This document shows, one piece after another, positions 20,495-33,183 of a DNA stretch of 64,000 nt; the stretch's first letter is position 1, and the number at the start of each line of letters is the position of its first letter. The notes beneath the pieces are model-generated. The model ran no database searches, had not been told where the DNA came from, and saw only the letters and a program-made list of their open reading frames with translations. The position numbers and the translations under genes were made by a program. The stretch covers positions 310,001 through 374,000 of the forward strand of contig BLJB01000064.1 of assembly GCA_013423325.1 (NCBI GenBank), written 5' to 3'. The DNA comes from Usnea hakonensis (taxonomy: Eukaryota; Ascomycota; Lecanoromycetes; Lecanorales; Parmeliaceae).

Positions 20495-22849
20495 TCATCC
20501 AAGAATTGCAGTGGGTGTATGAGTTTCAAACAGCCCACTTTGCATTGTCTGATGAAACGGATATCTAAATGACGCAGGAGAAGCGGTCCGCGAACCAATT
20601 GCAGACGCGTTTGCAGGAGATGATGATCTGGAGGACTCGGGGCTTGAGATCTTCGGGGACGATTTTGTCCCCCCAATTGGCGGCGAATGAGTCCGAGGAG
20701 GCGAGGGGCTAGCAGACGTCAAACGTTTGCAGTTCTCGGACTCCGGTTGGCTATCTGGAACGCCGTCGACCTGGCCTGGTCCAGATTTGGTAGTTTGAGC
20801 GGAGGCTTTGGCAGACCCAAACTGCAGCATAAATTAGCTCATCATTGCTTTGGTCCCCTTTTTAGTTCCAGAACGTACGAAGCAGTATTTGTCGAGGAGC
20901 TCATGGTAAGACTGCGACTGTAGCGATGGCTTCCCAGCCGTCAAGGCAAGGGGCTTTGGAGGGTCTGCGACCTTTTGCTGACCGACCTCGGTCCCTTTGA
21001 CGGCTTTCCTGGCGTCTGGAGCTGGCTGGATCTTGACAACCGGAGGGGTTGCGGTATCTTTGCTAGAACTTGGCTTGATATCATTTCTTAATGGCACTTC
21101 AACTCTGTTACCAAGAGAAGTACCGGCAATCTGATTCGTTGCAGACAATGAAGCACCAAAATCGTACCGATTCCCGAAGGCTTGTTGATTTGTTGAGCTT
21201 TTCGGACGTCCTGGCGCATCGGGGGCAATCTCTCGCGCTGACAACTTATTCTTAAACTGTATGGGCGCGTCACCAACAAGCGCAGAGGGCTGGGGAAATG
21301 ACGAGAACTCGTAAGGATTCACGCTACCAGCAAAGTCGTCGAAGGAAGGCATGCTGCGAGGTCTTGGCGAGGAAAACTGTGCTGATGGTCTACTACGAGG
21401 CAGAGCACTAAGCGGGCGAGAGTTCTTTGCTTGTACGCTTTGCTTGCCAGTCTGGACTCTGGCTTTCTTGGAGAAATCCACTTGATAATTGACGGAATTG
21501 TTGCTGTCCCAGTATTCCTGCCCATTCACGTTGTACCTGACACAGAAGAACATAGTCTTATTCTCGAGATTGGCTTGGTCTTCAAGCTTGATACGGAAAG
21601 TGAATAAATCACAGTCGTGAGCTACTTGATTTCGGCGAACGTCGTCGTTGTACTCTGCAAGAACTTCCGAAGTCGTCTTCCAATAGTCCAAGGTGAAGCG
21701 CACAACGACCAGCTTGTGGAAAGCGAGGTTACGCACTATAACGTCTCCTTTTAGATCTTTAGTGTGGGGAGATATGTATACCCTTTCAGTCCGGACTGGC
21801 AGGATATCCCGCTCAATACTGGCTTGGGGAAAATTGTTTAATCGTATTTCCCATTCAAAAGATGGAGACGGTTCGCTGGATTCGTCGTCGCCGAACGGAA
21901 ATTCATTGTCCTCATCATAGGGCTCGACTGGCGACGATCCGGCACTGACAGCAATTGGTCGATCGACCTGCAGGAAATGACGAACATGTTCTAAGCTGTT
22001 GTCCTGGAAATGGACAGCCTTGGAGTATGTTGGAGTTCCTGGCATGCTTGACGGTCTCCTCCTTGTAGACGACGCCCTTAAAGCCGGCCTGACGAGCTCG
22101 CCAGACTTTTTGCGGATCAAATTCGGTTTCATCTCTAAATCTTCATCTTCATCATCCTCCACGTCACTCTCAGATGTACTTCGTGCTGGCGAATCAAATT
22201 TGTTCCTAGGGAAGTCGAAGAACGCGCTTGCGTCAGTGGTCGACCTCGAGTGCGATATTTTCCGGGCTCCAGCTGACAGGCGTAAGCGAGGCGATAGCAC
22301 GGGTTTTGACGTATTCTCTTTATTTGACGGGTCTATCTGGCGTAGCGGAAGACCAAGGGTCACCCTTGCTTTCTTTGTAGCTTCATCTGCCTGCGTGTCG
22401 GGAGAGCCTGCTCGATGCTGCTCGATTATTCTAATAGCGGCCTGCAGCTCAGCCAAGTTGGTCATGTCTCTGCTCCTGCCCCGCGTCGTAGTGGTCTCGT
22501 CATCACTGGAGGGAGATGATGAAATGGGCGGAGAAGGTTCTGAAGAGGCAGCTGAGCTACCTCTCGGAGACTGGCGACTTCTCTCGTTGTCTTCACTATC
22601 CGAGCTCCCGTTCTCTTGTGGAGTAGCATCGGGAGTCGGAAGTTCAGAAGGCTTGGTAACGGAGGGACTTCGGCGATGTTTGTTCAAATATGCTCTGGAT
22701 GATGACGAGTGGGGCAGTTCAATTCTCGGGCCATGTGTAGAGGCGGATGTATCTTGAAGCTGACTCTTATCGCGCGAGTGCGAATGGCTCAGATTTGGCG
22801 TCTCAGGTCTTGAGGCAACGGGAGATTTGGCTGGGGGTGTATAAGGCAT
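20495..22849 (-). CDS. CBM21 glycogen-targeting regulatory subunit of PP1
   Basis: Two exons: 20879..22849 and 20495..20821, joined in phase over a 57-nt intron (HELLDKYCF to FGSAKASAQ), for 765 residues. The first 270 residues are Ser/Pro-rich and disordered. An RVxF-type PP1-docking motif, KAVHF, lies at residues 277-281. A CBM21 domain follows at about 335-450 (VYISPHTKDLKGDVIVRNLA; VVVRFTLDYW; DLFTFRIKL; NGQEYWDSNNSVNYQVDF). The rest is disordered and ends TPTAILG. This matches yeast Gac1/Pig1/Pig2-type subunits, which bring protein phosphatase 1 to glycogen and promote glycogen synthase dephosphorylation. Ending at the first stop (20834) would lose a C-terminus that has coding character, so the spliced form is preferred. 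Confidence 0.92.
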
Positions 22850-25800
22850 TCTTTTGACTGTGAGGTCTGTCCAGTGAAAGGATAGCAGGATGTAAGGATA
22901 ATATGTACATAGGGTAGGTCGAGAAAAGGAAGTATTATCTTGAGGGAGTCATAAGAGTCGTTGAACGACGTGTGGTGTTGTGAGCTCTATTTCTTATGAT
23001 CAGCGATAGCAACAAGAGAAATGAACAACACGCTTTTCATAAGAAACTTGGTGTTGTTCTATGCTGTAGGATTGTTGTTGCGTCAGAGAGGTACATACGG
23101 AGGAAGCGGCTCAGCAGAAGTGAAGGCTTTGTTCCGGTTGCGGCCGAATAGAACAAGGTGCACGGGACTGGTGCATTAACAATTAACGACACACGATCTC
23201 GATGATGAGTCCCAAGTCAGTGAGATTTCGGACAACACCGCCAGCAGCTGCTTGTCTTGTGTTCAGATGGGAAATAGATATGGGTAGGTATGGGTTCTTT
23301 GTATGTGGGTCCCTCGTGGATTTCTAGTGGGGAGAGCGAAAATCGGAAGCTTTGCCGGTGCACGAGAAGAGTGGATTTTGTGTCATGCAACGCTCCTTCA
23401 ACGCTTCCGCAGTTGATATGTTGAATTCGAATCGCTCAGACAGGATTCGACATTGTCGGGGAATGACAAAGGGAGAAAGGAAGGCGGATGAGGTACTGCA
23501 GGTGAAAGGAAGTAAATAAACACGAAAATATAAATTTTTATTATTGATTTTTTTTTTTGATTACGATTGAGCGGGAAAAGATAGGATAGCGCTTGGCAAT
23601 TTTCGCTGAGTGAAGAGTATTTTACGTACTACTAAGCAGACTACCTTGCTACCCACCCACTTTAAAGTACTCCTAATCTCTACCTTATATACTTACCTTA
23701 CATACATACAGACCTTACCGAGCGGATTCAGGGTCCTCGCTGATTAGGACGTGCTAGAGTAGTAGAGACTGGGGAGAGTGTGGAAGGCCGGAGTAAACAA
23801 ACAAAGGGGCCAATTGATAGATCCAACGGCTATGGCGTTCCTACTTCAACTTTACTTTCCACCCTCCTCAAAGTCCAGGAATTCCTCAACATTATTTTTC
23901 TATGAGCACAGAAGCTAACCGACCATGAGTAGAGGATTGAGCACAAATCAGTTGGAACCAACCCGCGTCGCTTGCCTCCGCCTTTGGAGGACTTGACTTA
24001 TTCTCTGCACTTGCCGATCGCCGTCTCAGAAGAGCGCGACGAGGGGTGAGTTATTTCGGTATGCTGCGGGGTCCTATTTCATATCAAATCCCCGTCAGCG
24101 TATCAGACAAGCTGATCATCAGATTTCTTGTCCTTTGTCACCAATAACCTGGAAGCGATCCGTAACCACCCGCTTATTTTCATTGATAATGCAGGTATCC
24201 TTGCAGTCTCTCAAACATTGGTGCATGATAACCACCATTATTATTATTGTTCTTCTTCTTATTATATCCTTTAAGAGGCTTTCCGCCGAACCATGGTGGC
24301 GAAGTGATCATTACCTTATTAACCCCAGCTTATGCATAATGGCAATATCTTACGCATTTGCTTTGCGCCGCTCAAAGTCTCATTTGGAACGGTTCACACC
24401 AACTTTACAAGCTGCCTTATACATAGCTGCTATGTCCTTCCCCAGCTCCACTTTTCTAGAAAATAGACATGGTGCTTTCGGTGAGCATCATGGGTTACTA
24501 TCTAAATGCTGCTCAGATCCTTTTATTTGTACAGACACTGATACATATGTCTACGTCTTGGGTGTCTCCTGTTGTGAGAGTTGTCTGCTGAGCAGGGTGG
24601 AGAATGACCAGAACAGGATTCGTTCCCGAATCTCAATCGGACGTTAGATCTCACAATCGCACACACCTCGTTGTGGGGAGAGCTGTCTCCGCGACGTTAC
24701 TGGACCCAAAGACTCATAGCTTTAGGAGAAAGGTCCGACTGCCTCTACTTGGGCGGTAACAACAAGTATGGATAAATCCACTTACCTAAGGTATCATTGA
24801 GGCATATTACAGTAAGCAAAGAATCTTCTTAGTCCAAGCGCTTCGATGATGGTTAGTGAGCGGAAGGCCTAGCCTCAGTGGTGCATGCAGACAGGTTCAG
24901 GGTGACTGGGTTAGAGGTACTGTCACTGCAGGGACCCGCAATAATTATAGCGACGATCAAAGGCCCATGACTTTGGTACTTAATAGGGGAATCCTACCCA
25001 TACATTGAACGAGGCTCTGTGGATGTATGTTTACATGATGCTGGTGGCCATGTTGATTCATTCAAGTACGAAGGAAGTGGGAGAGATGCTGGCCATCAAA
25101 GAAAGAAAGTACGAGTACTCTATGGTATAACCTTTAGCAGCCTTGACCGCTCTTCCACTCTATCTTGCTTTACCTCAGCTGATGCACAGGTTCCCCCAGA
25201 TCGGGCCAATAACTCCGGTCATTTTGGTGCTGCCAAGTCCCAACGAAATCCCTTTTTATTTTTTTCCGCCCCACCAGCCCCACCCCGCTTATCTGCCCCA
25301 CTTTGGTCCATTATTGATCTAAACATGGGTTGTGTGTCGCCAACCAAGCGGCAAGCTGCACGCCATCTGTCGCGCTAGCACTGCTCGCTATCGGTTAGAC
25401 AATTACACGAAACAGACTTCTAAGTTGCTTTAGAGTATGAACTCGCCTAAAAGAGGCTCGAAAAGCAAAAAGCAGAAAGCTTGAATTGACGCATTTTTAT
25501 CTCCGACGATACAACATAGCCTCAAGCTGTTCAAGGTCAGGCGCGAAGTTAGGTATTCATCCCCATAAAGGATCTTGATTTACCACTGAACTCCCAACCC
25601 AAAATCAGCTCAAGAACCATGTCGTGACAACGCCTCTGACGAAGAAAGTCCCCCGTCTGAGGGGAAGTTGGAGGGCCCGAGCTCAACCATGCTTCGAGTT
25701 CTGGCTACCTAGGAACTCATCCAAGGCCGACGCCGATATCGGTGTACGTAACAGCCATCTCCGATTTCAAGCTGGCTGCTCAATTATCGCCGATTTCGAT

Positions 25801-26982
25801 GCTATACGAACTGGTACAAGTGCTCAAACATTCAAGCAATCACCTGCTACACCTCTTCACCTGAGGCAGACGAAGTAAGATTCCACAATGTTAATCCCCC
25901 TTCAGCCCTTCGATCTCGATAACATTTCACCATCATTCAATACCTAGTCTCATACCCTCCCGTAAAACCTGGGGTAAAAGACCCTAGCAGAACGCCCTTG
26001 GTCAAGCTTATATCGCTGGGACGAAGTATCCTAGAGACCTCCAAATGTCCACCTTCCCGCTTGTACTTCATCTAAGCCCCCCCGGACTAACCCGCCAGCC
26101 TCTCCTGTACCCTTGGAGTAAATACCTTATGTATGTTGCCTAACGTTCTCGGCTGGTCCTGGACCACTCACGACGCAACCTATGGAGGCACCTCCACCAT
26201 CCGACCAACTCCTTAAACAAAATACATTCCCAAACGTCGAAAACCGCAGCGAATAACCAACAAGGGTCACGTGTTCGCCAACCCAGCCTATTCGTCCAGA
26301 ACCGTCAATCGTCGCAATCACGACGACGTACTCACTCATCCAGCGCTTCAAACTCACCACCCAAGCCCGTTTTCTTTCACGCTAAACTCGAATATCAAAC
26401 CAATCCCCAACCTGACAATCCCACTCAAATCGCACTACCCACACCCTACAAAGCCGCCCACCCACCTACCATAGCAGAATACATAACTAAGCCCCCCCAT
26501 CACCTCTCCATTACCTCCCCATCCCCATCCCCATCAAACTCGTCCTCGTACAAAATAAAAACGTATCCCAAATCCCCCAACCCTCCCCATCCCGCCCGCG
26601 ATCCGACAGTTTCTTTTGGATGGCACGCAGGTGTCCGGATTCGGACAGCCTGCCCTCGGACGTCCAGATCGGGACACTTGAGAGATGAGATGGATAAGAG
26701 TGACCGGGGAGCGCTCGTGGCAATATTAGGTACATATGGTACATATATGAATGTGGTGAAAAAAATTTGGACGCACGCACCCCTCCCTCCGTCCCTCCGC
26801 GGGCAAATATCGTACGATTGTATCCATCCCTAATAACCGTCGACGCAAGCCAAACGCCTTGCACATCATGAAGAAGCATGTATGTACCGAATATCCCCTA
26901 ACCATCCCCACCGAATAGACAATGATCCCACCGCCCTCTCCACCCCAACCCTAACCCCCAACCCACCCAACCACCCATCTAC
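22850..26982. other. 4.1-kb gene-poor region
   Basis: No gene is supported. The first 0.7 kb is presumably promoter and leader of the PP1-subunit gene. An 11-nt T run lies at 23548-23558. Stretches near 23660-23720 and 24780-24800 contain TACCTTA/GGTA-phased sequence. Three CCCCAT copies lie at 26517-26534, and the last 100 bases before SMC3 are C-rich. Frames at 24135..24647 and 25019..25378 lack domains and are partly low complexity (ATT/ATC runs). Confidence 0.4.
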
Positions 26983-29900
26983 TTACTGCTTCTCCCCCTC
27001 CACAAACTTCAACGCCTCCTCCTTCCCCACCACCACCACACTACTACTCTTATTCCCCAAATACCTCACCCCATAACACTTCTCCGCCACCAACAACATC
27101 TCGGGCCGGAACGTCGTGCAAATGAACTGGCCCCCGCCGGCCTCGCTCGATTTGTCCGCAATGGATTGCAACATGTTGGCCACGGCGGTGCGGTACTGGG
27201 CGTCGAGGTTGGCGTCGATTTCGTCAAAGAGGTAAAAGGGGGCCGGGTCGCACTGCTGGATGGCGAAGACGAGGGCGAGGGCGCAGAGACCTGTGGAGTT
27301 TTCGACGTCTGTGTCAGAAGGGCTGTTGTTGGGGAAAGAGGAGGTGGATTAGGGCAAGGGACGGACGACTTACTCTTTTGGCCACCGCTGAGCTGCTGAA
27401 TGCGTTGCTGGTCGTCATGTTTGCTGTTGAAGCTCACGCTGATGCCGACGCCGGTGTAGTTCTCCACACTCTCCCTTCTCTCATCGTCCGAGTTCTCGTC
27501 CTCTGGTTGTTGCTTATCCGCTTTCCGTTGAATGACGAGCCGTCCTCGCCCGGCCGGGACGAGCTTCTCAAACACACTGGCAAATTCCTTGGACACCTGC
27601 TTGAACGTCCGCTCAATGGCTTCGTCCTTCCGCTGATCCAGCACGGTGATTAATTCTTCAATACTCGCTTGCCCTTCGATCAGCTCCCCACTTCTCTTCT
27701 CCAGCGTGTCTCGCTGAGTCGTAAAATTGTTGTACTGCTCAAAGGCCTTCTTGTTTACGTGTCCGTACTTCTTCAACGCTTCATTGACCTTGTGGAGGCG
27801 CTTGACGATGGCGTCGCTCTTGATCTTCTCATACTTTTCGAGCCCCTGTGGCAGGATGCCCAAGTCGCGGATTTTGGTTGCTACTTCAGTGGCCTGCTTT
27901 GTGAGGATGCGGCGCTTCTGGATGGATTTTTCCATTCGCTTCTGCGCCTTTTCGATCGATTTGGCAATCTCGGACTGGGCGTTCATGGTCTCGGCATGAC
28001 GTTGATCCAGGTCGGAGATGTTGGAATTGGCGGATTCGATCGAAGAGTCCGTCTCTTGAAGCTTGCGCTCGACCTCCTCCACCGACTTGTTGATACGTTT
28101 GAGCTCTTGTTGGCTTTGTTTGAGATTGCCTCGGCTACCGCCGTCTTGGCTGTCGAATTCTTGAGATTTGAGCTGATCCAGGCGTGGACGGAGGTTTTCC
28201 CGAAGTTCAATCTCAAGGATTGTTTTCCTTGACTCGAGCTCGCTACGACTTGAAGTCAATTCAGAAAGCTGTCGTCGAAGGTCTATGGCAGTGGAGGTCA
28301 GATTCTCCAACTGTGTCTCCTCCTCACTAGTCAAATCTTTTTTGAACGGAGACGCGATTTCAGCTTGGTGTGCGCTCTGCTGATCTGTTAGGCGCTTGGA
28401 ACTCGCTTCGATACCTGTCATTGCTCGCTTCTTTTTGTCAAGAGTGTCATTCTTGTTGTCACGGCTGGCTTCTTTGCTTCTCAACTCTTGCCTTAAGGGT
28501 CCATAGCTATTGTCTTGCTGCACTCTCTTCTGCTCGATTTTCTGAAGACCGCCCACCGCTTGAGTGATTTCTTGATCCTTGCGTTCCAGTGTCCGCTTGA
28601 TCTCAATAGACCTAGATCTGTGAGTATCGCACTCGTTGCGCCATTTCGAGGCGTTTCGGACAGCCTGAAGGCGTGACGATCGATGGTCGATAGATCCGCC
28701 AGTGAAAGCCCCCCTCTTGTCCGACCGGTCACCATCCATTGTAACACCATTAACGTTGTGGCTTCTGGCGTATTGACCTGCAATGGTCAGGTTCGGGCAA
28801 ATGATGGTTTGACCAAAGACTTGCTGGAAAGCTCTTTCGTGCATGGGGTCGAATTGGATTTTCTCAATCATCGGAATGGCATCATTCGCCTCTGGCACGT
28901 TCGAGGTCTTCGGCCTTACTCGGTTTAATGGTATGAAGGTGATCCGGCCTGATCTCTCCTTTTGTAAGATCTCAATGATCCTGGAAGCTGTGTCGTCATT
29001 GTCCACGACGTAATGGAAGAGACTGGCACCTGCTGTGACCTCAACTGCTCTACGATATCGCTCATTGACTTCCATCAGCTCAGCTAGGGTGCCGAAAGCG
29101 CCGTCAAGGTTATATTGACGCTTTATTCGCCGTACAGCTGCCAAGCCACGGCTGGTATTCTGGTCCATTGTAGAAGACAGTTCCTGCTCTGATTGCCGAA
29201 GCTCTTTCTGAGCATTTTGCATGACAGAGTCTAGCTTTGCATCTTCTCTCCACAACTCCCTAGACTCTAAATTAGCCTTGTTAGAAATTCTTCAATCTCC
29301 AAATACTTACTTGCGCTCATCCATAAGTCTGTCCCGTAACGCCTTGGCCTCTTGGATGTCTTTCTGTATCGCATCGCTATTGTCCCCTCGGCTGTCCAAC
29401 TGCTCACGAAGCTCCATAATCTCAGCCTCGGCACTCGCGATATCATTCTCCAACTCTGCAATGTCTTCACTTGTCTGCACCCGAACAGCCTTGACCTTCG
29501 ATAAGTCCGTATAGCTGCTGTTGATCGCCTCCTTCAACCACTCGTCTCGCTCCTTCTTATTCCGAAACCGTGAATTCCGTCCTTGCTTAGCATACAGTCC
29601 TGACCGCGTATCTTCTGCGCTGCTGAGTTCAGACTTGATAGTCCCCTCTTGCCGCAGACTCTCAAGATACTCCGGCGTGACTTCTGCCAACTCTACTTCA
29701 TGTTCCTTAATCGAGGTCTGAACCTTTTCTAACTCCGCTGCGTAATGTTGTCTTGCTTGTTGAGCCGCTGACTGGCCATCACTGAGACTCTGGACTTCTA
29801 GCTCAACCTTTGCCCTGGCCTTGGCTTTCTCTTTGCGCTCATCATCGAGCTGTCTCTTGTCCACTTTGAGGAAGTTGACCTGTTGTTTCAATTCACTGAT

Positions 29901-30824
29901 TTGTGCATTGATCTCAGCAAGTTCCGTTTCGCCTTGAATGAAGCGTTCCGAGCTTTCGTCCGTATCATCGGCTCCACCCTGCCTCTGGTCATCAAGATTT
30001 TCCAGCTCGTTGGCGATTGCGACTTGTTCTCGATGATCAATAGTGTATTGGAGACACCGGCGATCTTTATCCTTCTCTTGGAAATCTCGCAATTCTTCCT
30101 TCTCTTCCTCTAATTCGGTCAATCGTTCTTTGATATATACTAGCAGCTCATCAATTTTCTCTCTCTTGTTGGTCGTCTCGTTCATGATTTTCAGAGACTC
30201 TGTCCTCCTAGCTTCGTAGATCTGTGTACCAGCCACTTCTTTCAACAAATTCAGCCTCTCATTATCCTTCATATTGGTCAGAGCAGTGACACGACCCTGC
30301 GGTACAATGTAATATGGGTTCGAGCGCGAAAAGCCTGCAGATTCCAGTAGATTCATGACATCAGACTTGGTAGCATTCTTCCGATCTAACGAATATTCGT
30401 CCTTTTTCATCCCGATTGTCCGTCGTAGGATCAATTCGGATTTTCCAGTAGGAAAGCGGTCGTCACTATTGTCAAAGATGATTTCCACAAAAGCAGACAT
30501 GACCGCTGCGCCTGTCCCTTCCTGAGAGCGCTGTCAGATTCTCATTCACGAGGGTCAACTAATGCCACATACGTGAAGTAGAGCATTTCGTTCCTCGCGA
30601 CCCATTTGGGTGTAGGCATCACTAAGGACGAATCGGATAGCAGCAAAGAAATTGCTCTTCCCGGAGCCATTGCGTCCGACGATCACATTGTGCTTTGGCG
30701 AGAAAGGCTCGATAACAGTCTGCTCTTTGTAGCTATTTTGAGTATTAGTATACTAAAGTTATGAGGGCAACGCAGCGCGAAGACACCTTTTGAAGCCTTG
30801 AATAATTATCTGTTTGATGAACAT
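26983..30824 (-). CDS. smc3: Cohesin subunit SMC3
   Basis: Five exons: 30787..30824, 30573..30732, 29311..30521, 27374..29259 and 26983..27290, all phase-consistent, giving 1200 residues, the usual SMC3 length. The N-terminal head begins MFIKQIIIQGFKSYKEQ with Walker A GRNGSGKS at 32-39. The Lys pair at 105-106 (GMKKDEYSLDRKN) is the site acetylated by Eco1 in yeast. Long coiled coils flank a hinge (GAFGTLAELMEVNERYRRAV). The C-terminal head has the signature LSGGQKSLCALAL, completed only by the last splice, and Walker B FYLFDEIDANLD. SMC3 pairs with SMC1 and kleisin to form the cohesin ring for sister-chromatid cohesion, repair and loop extrusion. It is divergent from RIO1 over a 288-bp promoter. 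Confidence 0.97.
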
Positions 30825-31112
30825 TGTCGAGTCTTGCGCGGGAAGGGCATTCAAGGTCTCGCTATATTGGATTACGACAGCGCGCTTAGATCTGAGTAGC
30901 CTTGACTTTTACGATAATCCCATGCTGCTGGGCTTGGTCTATCGCAAAGTCGTGAAAGCGTTGACTGCAGGTACAAGTGAGGTTTTGGCCCACGCGCAGA
31001 CGCGACTCACTTTACGCCTGGAAAAACTTCGGCTAAATAAAATTGTAAAGTTGATTGCGATCTACTTTATCAGTGCGTGGAAAAAGTTCCGCACACGACA
31101 ATTACTGGTCTA
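30825..31112. promoter_or_regulatory. Shared SMC3/RIO1 bidirectional promoter with two ACGCG cores
   Basis: Only 288 bp separate the two start codons. Two ACGCG cores lie at 30992-30996 and 31000-31004. ACGCG is the centre of the MluI cell-cycle box bound by MBF in yeasts and filamentous fungi, which drives S-phase genes including cohesin subunits. The match is short, so a functional role is inferred. Confidence 0.45.
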
Positions 31113-32801
31113 ATGTCGAAGCCAGAAGACCTTGCTGCAGGTCACCAGCCTACACACACATTCATACCCGGCCAGGGTTACGCGAATAGTACCAGTGCAA
31201 CGGCGCAGCTAGATACGACACCAGAGGAAGATGAGGATCAAGATGACAAGGATGAAGATTACGATGATATATTTGCAGGCGATGACTTAGATGGCGAGGA
31301 TTACGCATCATATAACCCATCAGATTACACAAAGACGTACAACAGACAGCGCCGGCTCGAAGAGGTCTCAAATGACCCAAATGCCCAAAAAGCGAATTTC
31401 CCCAAGGCCAACCCTCAGAAACCCACGGCTAATACCCTTACATCCATAGATGATCAGGTCACATCGCTTTCAAGACATGCAGCGAAGCTAAAATTGGATG
31501 ACCGACAAAATGGTACTGGGGGCAAGCATGACAGAGTGGCAGATAAGAGTGATCGTGCAACTAGTGAGCAAGTATTAGATCCGCGCACTCGCATGATACT
31601 ACTTCAGATGATCAATCGCAATGTTGTGTCCGAAGTCAATGGGTGCTTGTCGACCGGAAAGGAAGCCAACGTCTACCACGCCATTTCCATACAGCAAGAA
31701 GAGGGCTCAGAGGCCGCTATGGCTCCACTGCACCGGGCAATCAAAGTCTACAAAACAAGTATACTGGTTTTCAAGGACCGCGATAAGTATGTCACGGGGG
31801 AGTATAGATTCAGACAAGGGTATAGCAAGAGCAATAACAGGGCCATGGTCAAAGTGTGGGCAGAGAAGGAGATGAGAAATCTGAAGAGGATACATGCTTC
31901 CGGAATACCATGTCCAGAACCTGTACAGCTACGTCTTCATGTCCTTGTAATGGGATTTCTTGGCGACAAAAAGGGTATTCCTGCGCCAAGATTGAAAGAT
32001 GTCGAGCTAGTAGGAAGCGACCTTGAAGCAAGGTGGGGTCATCTATATCTGCAACTCCTGGGGTACATGCGTATTCTGTATCAGACTTGCAGATTGGTTC
32101 ATGCTGATTTGAGCGAGTACAACATTCTGTATCACGAGGATAAGCTGTGGCTTATTGATGTAAGCCAGAGTGTCGAGCATGACCATCCTCGAAGCCTCGA
32201 ATTTCTGCGAATGGACATCAAGAACGCTAGCGACTTTTTCCGCCGCAAGGGTGTTGATGTGCTCTCTGAGAAGACAACCTTTCGTTTTATCACTGCTGAC
32301 CAAGGTAGTACGGGTCCAGAAGAGATGACCAACGCACTACAAAATTTACAAAATAGGCCCGAAGAGGTTGAGGATGCAAACGTAAATGCTGAAGTTGAAA
32401 CCGAGGTGTTTCGCAATCAATACATTCCACAGACTCTGGAGCAAGTGTACGATATTGAGAGAGACGTGGGGGAGATTGCGAAGGGTGGCCAGGACAATCT
32501 TGTCTACCGTGAATTACTCGCGGAAAAGGTAGTGCCCAAATCGCCAGTGGAGGACGATGGTAATTCTACGAATGCTCTGGAAGGTGGCAGTTCAAATTCT
32601 CCTGACGATGAGGCCGAGAGTGATGATAGCGCGGATCCCTTCGCGAAGAAAGCACCCCGCGGGAAACGCTTCGAGGACAAAGATGCTAAGAAGGACCACA
32701 AAAAGCAGGTGAAGGAAGAGAAGAAGGAAAAGCGAGAGAAGAAAATTCCAAAGAAAGTAAAGAAGCAATTGATCAGTGGTTCCTCGCGGCGCAAGCACTG
32801 A
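31113..32801 (+). CDS. rio1: RIO1 atypical protein kinase
   Basis: Single-exon frame of 562 residues from the Met at 31113. An in-frame Met at 31077 would add 12 residues; the downstream one gives the MSKPE-type start expected for the family. An acidic N-terminus (DEDQDDKDEDYDDIF) precedes the RIO domain: STGKEANVYHA is the flexible P-loop, AIKVYKTSILVFKDRDKYV carries the ATP-binding Lys, LVHADLSEYNIL is the catalytic loop, and LIDVSQSVEHDHP is the metal-binding loop. The C-terminus is Lys/Glu-rich. RIO1 is an ATPase/kinase required for final 18S rRNA maturation in cytoplasmic pre-40S particles, and also has cell-cycle roles in yeast. Confidence 0.97.
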   Translation: MSKPEDLAAGHQPTHTFIPGQGYANSTSATAQLDTTPEEDEDQDDKDEDYDDIFAGDDLDGEDYASYNPSDYTKTYNRQRRLEEVSNDPNAQKANFPKANPQKPTANTLTSIDDQVTSLSRHAAKLKLDDRQNGTGGKHDRVADKSDRATSEQVLDPRTRMILLQMINRNVVSEVNGCLSTGKEANVYHAISIQQEEGSEAAMAPLHRAIKVYKTSILVFKDRDKYVTGEYRFRQGYSKSNNRAMVKVWAEKEMRNLKRIHASGIPCPEPVQLRLHVLVMGFLGDKKGIPAPRLKDVELVGSDLEARWGHLYLQLLGYMRILYQTCRLVHADLSEYNILYHEDKLWLIDVSQSVEHDHPRSLEFLRMDIKNASDFFRRKGVDVLSEKTTFRFITADQGSTGPEEMTNALQNLQNRPEEVEDANVNAEVETEVFRNQYIPQTLEQVYDIERDVGEIAKGGQDNLVYRELLAEKVVPKSPVEDDGNSTNALEGGSSNSPDDEAESDDSADPFAKKAPRGKRFEDKDAKKDHKKQVKEEKKEKREKKIPKKVKKQLISGSSRRKH

Positions 32802-33183
32802 CTTTCGAGGCAACCAAAAATACAAAAATACACGACACACCCCAAGCTGGAATCTGGTCTCTCAAAGCAAGTATCAGGTACGTAGAGAATAGATGTCGAG
32901 TGCAATTGTTCCAATGACGAATCACACCACACTTGAACTTAGTTCCTCCACCTACTTATGGAGCGTTCCTTGTATGCACAGGAGCATCATCTGTTAGGTG
33001 AAATAGAAGGATGAGACTTTGTATGGTCTCAATGCAGAAAAAAGAGAGCCCTGAGAACCTTGTTGTTTCTATCGCTATGCTACCAGCCTACAAAGAAATG
33101 CTGTCGCTAACAATTCGCTATGCAGAATACTCCCAGGTCCCAGAATTTGAAAAGAGACCATCCCTGAATGACGGCTGGAAACT
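32802..33183. other. Convergent 3' region
   Basis: The 3' ends of RIO1 and ATG17 face each other here; only terminator and UTR sequence is expected, and no gene is seen. Confidence 0.4.

Noticed and set aside
24135..24647. 170-codon plus-strand frame
   Set aside because: Begins inside ATT/ATC-rich low-complexity sequence, has no domain or signal peptide, and lies in a gene-poor region; likely chance.
26940..26980. C-rich stretch with one CCCTAA, telomere-like
   Set aside because: Only a single telomere unit occurs; the rest is irregular C-rich sequence next to the SMC3 stop codon.
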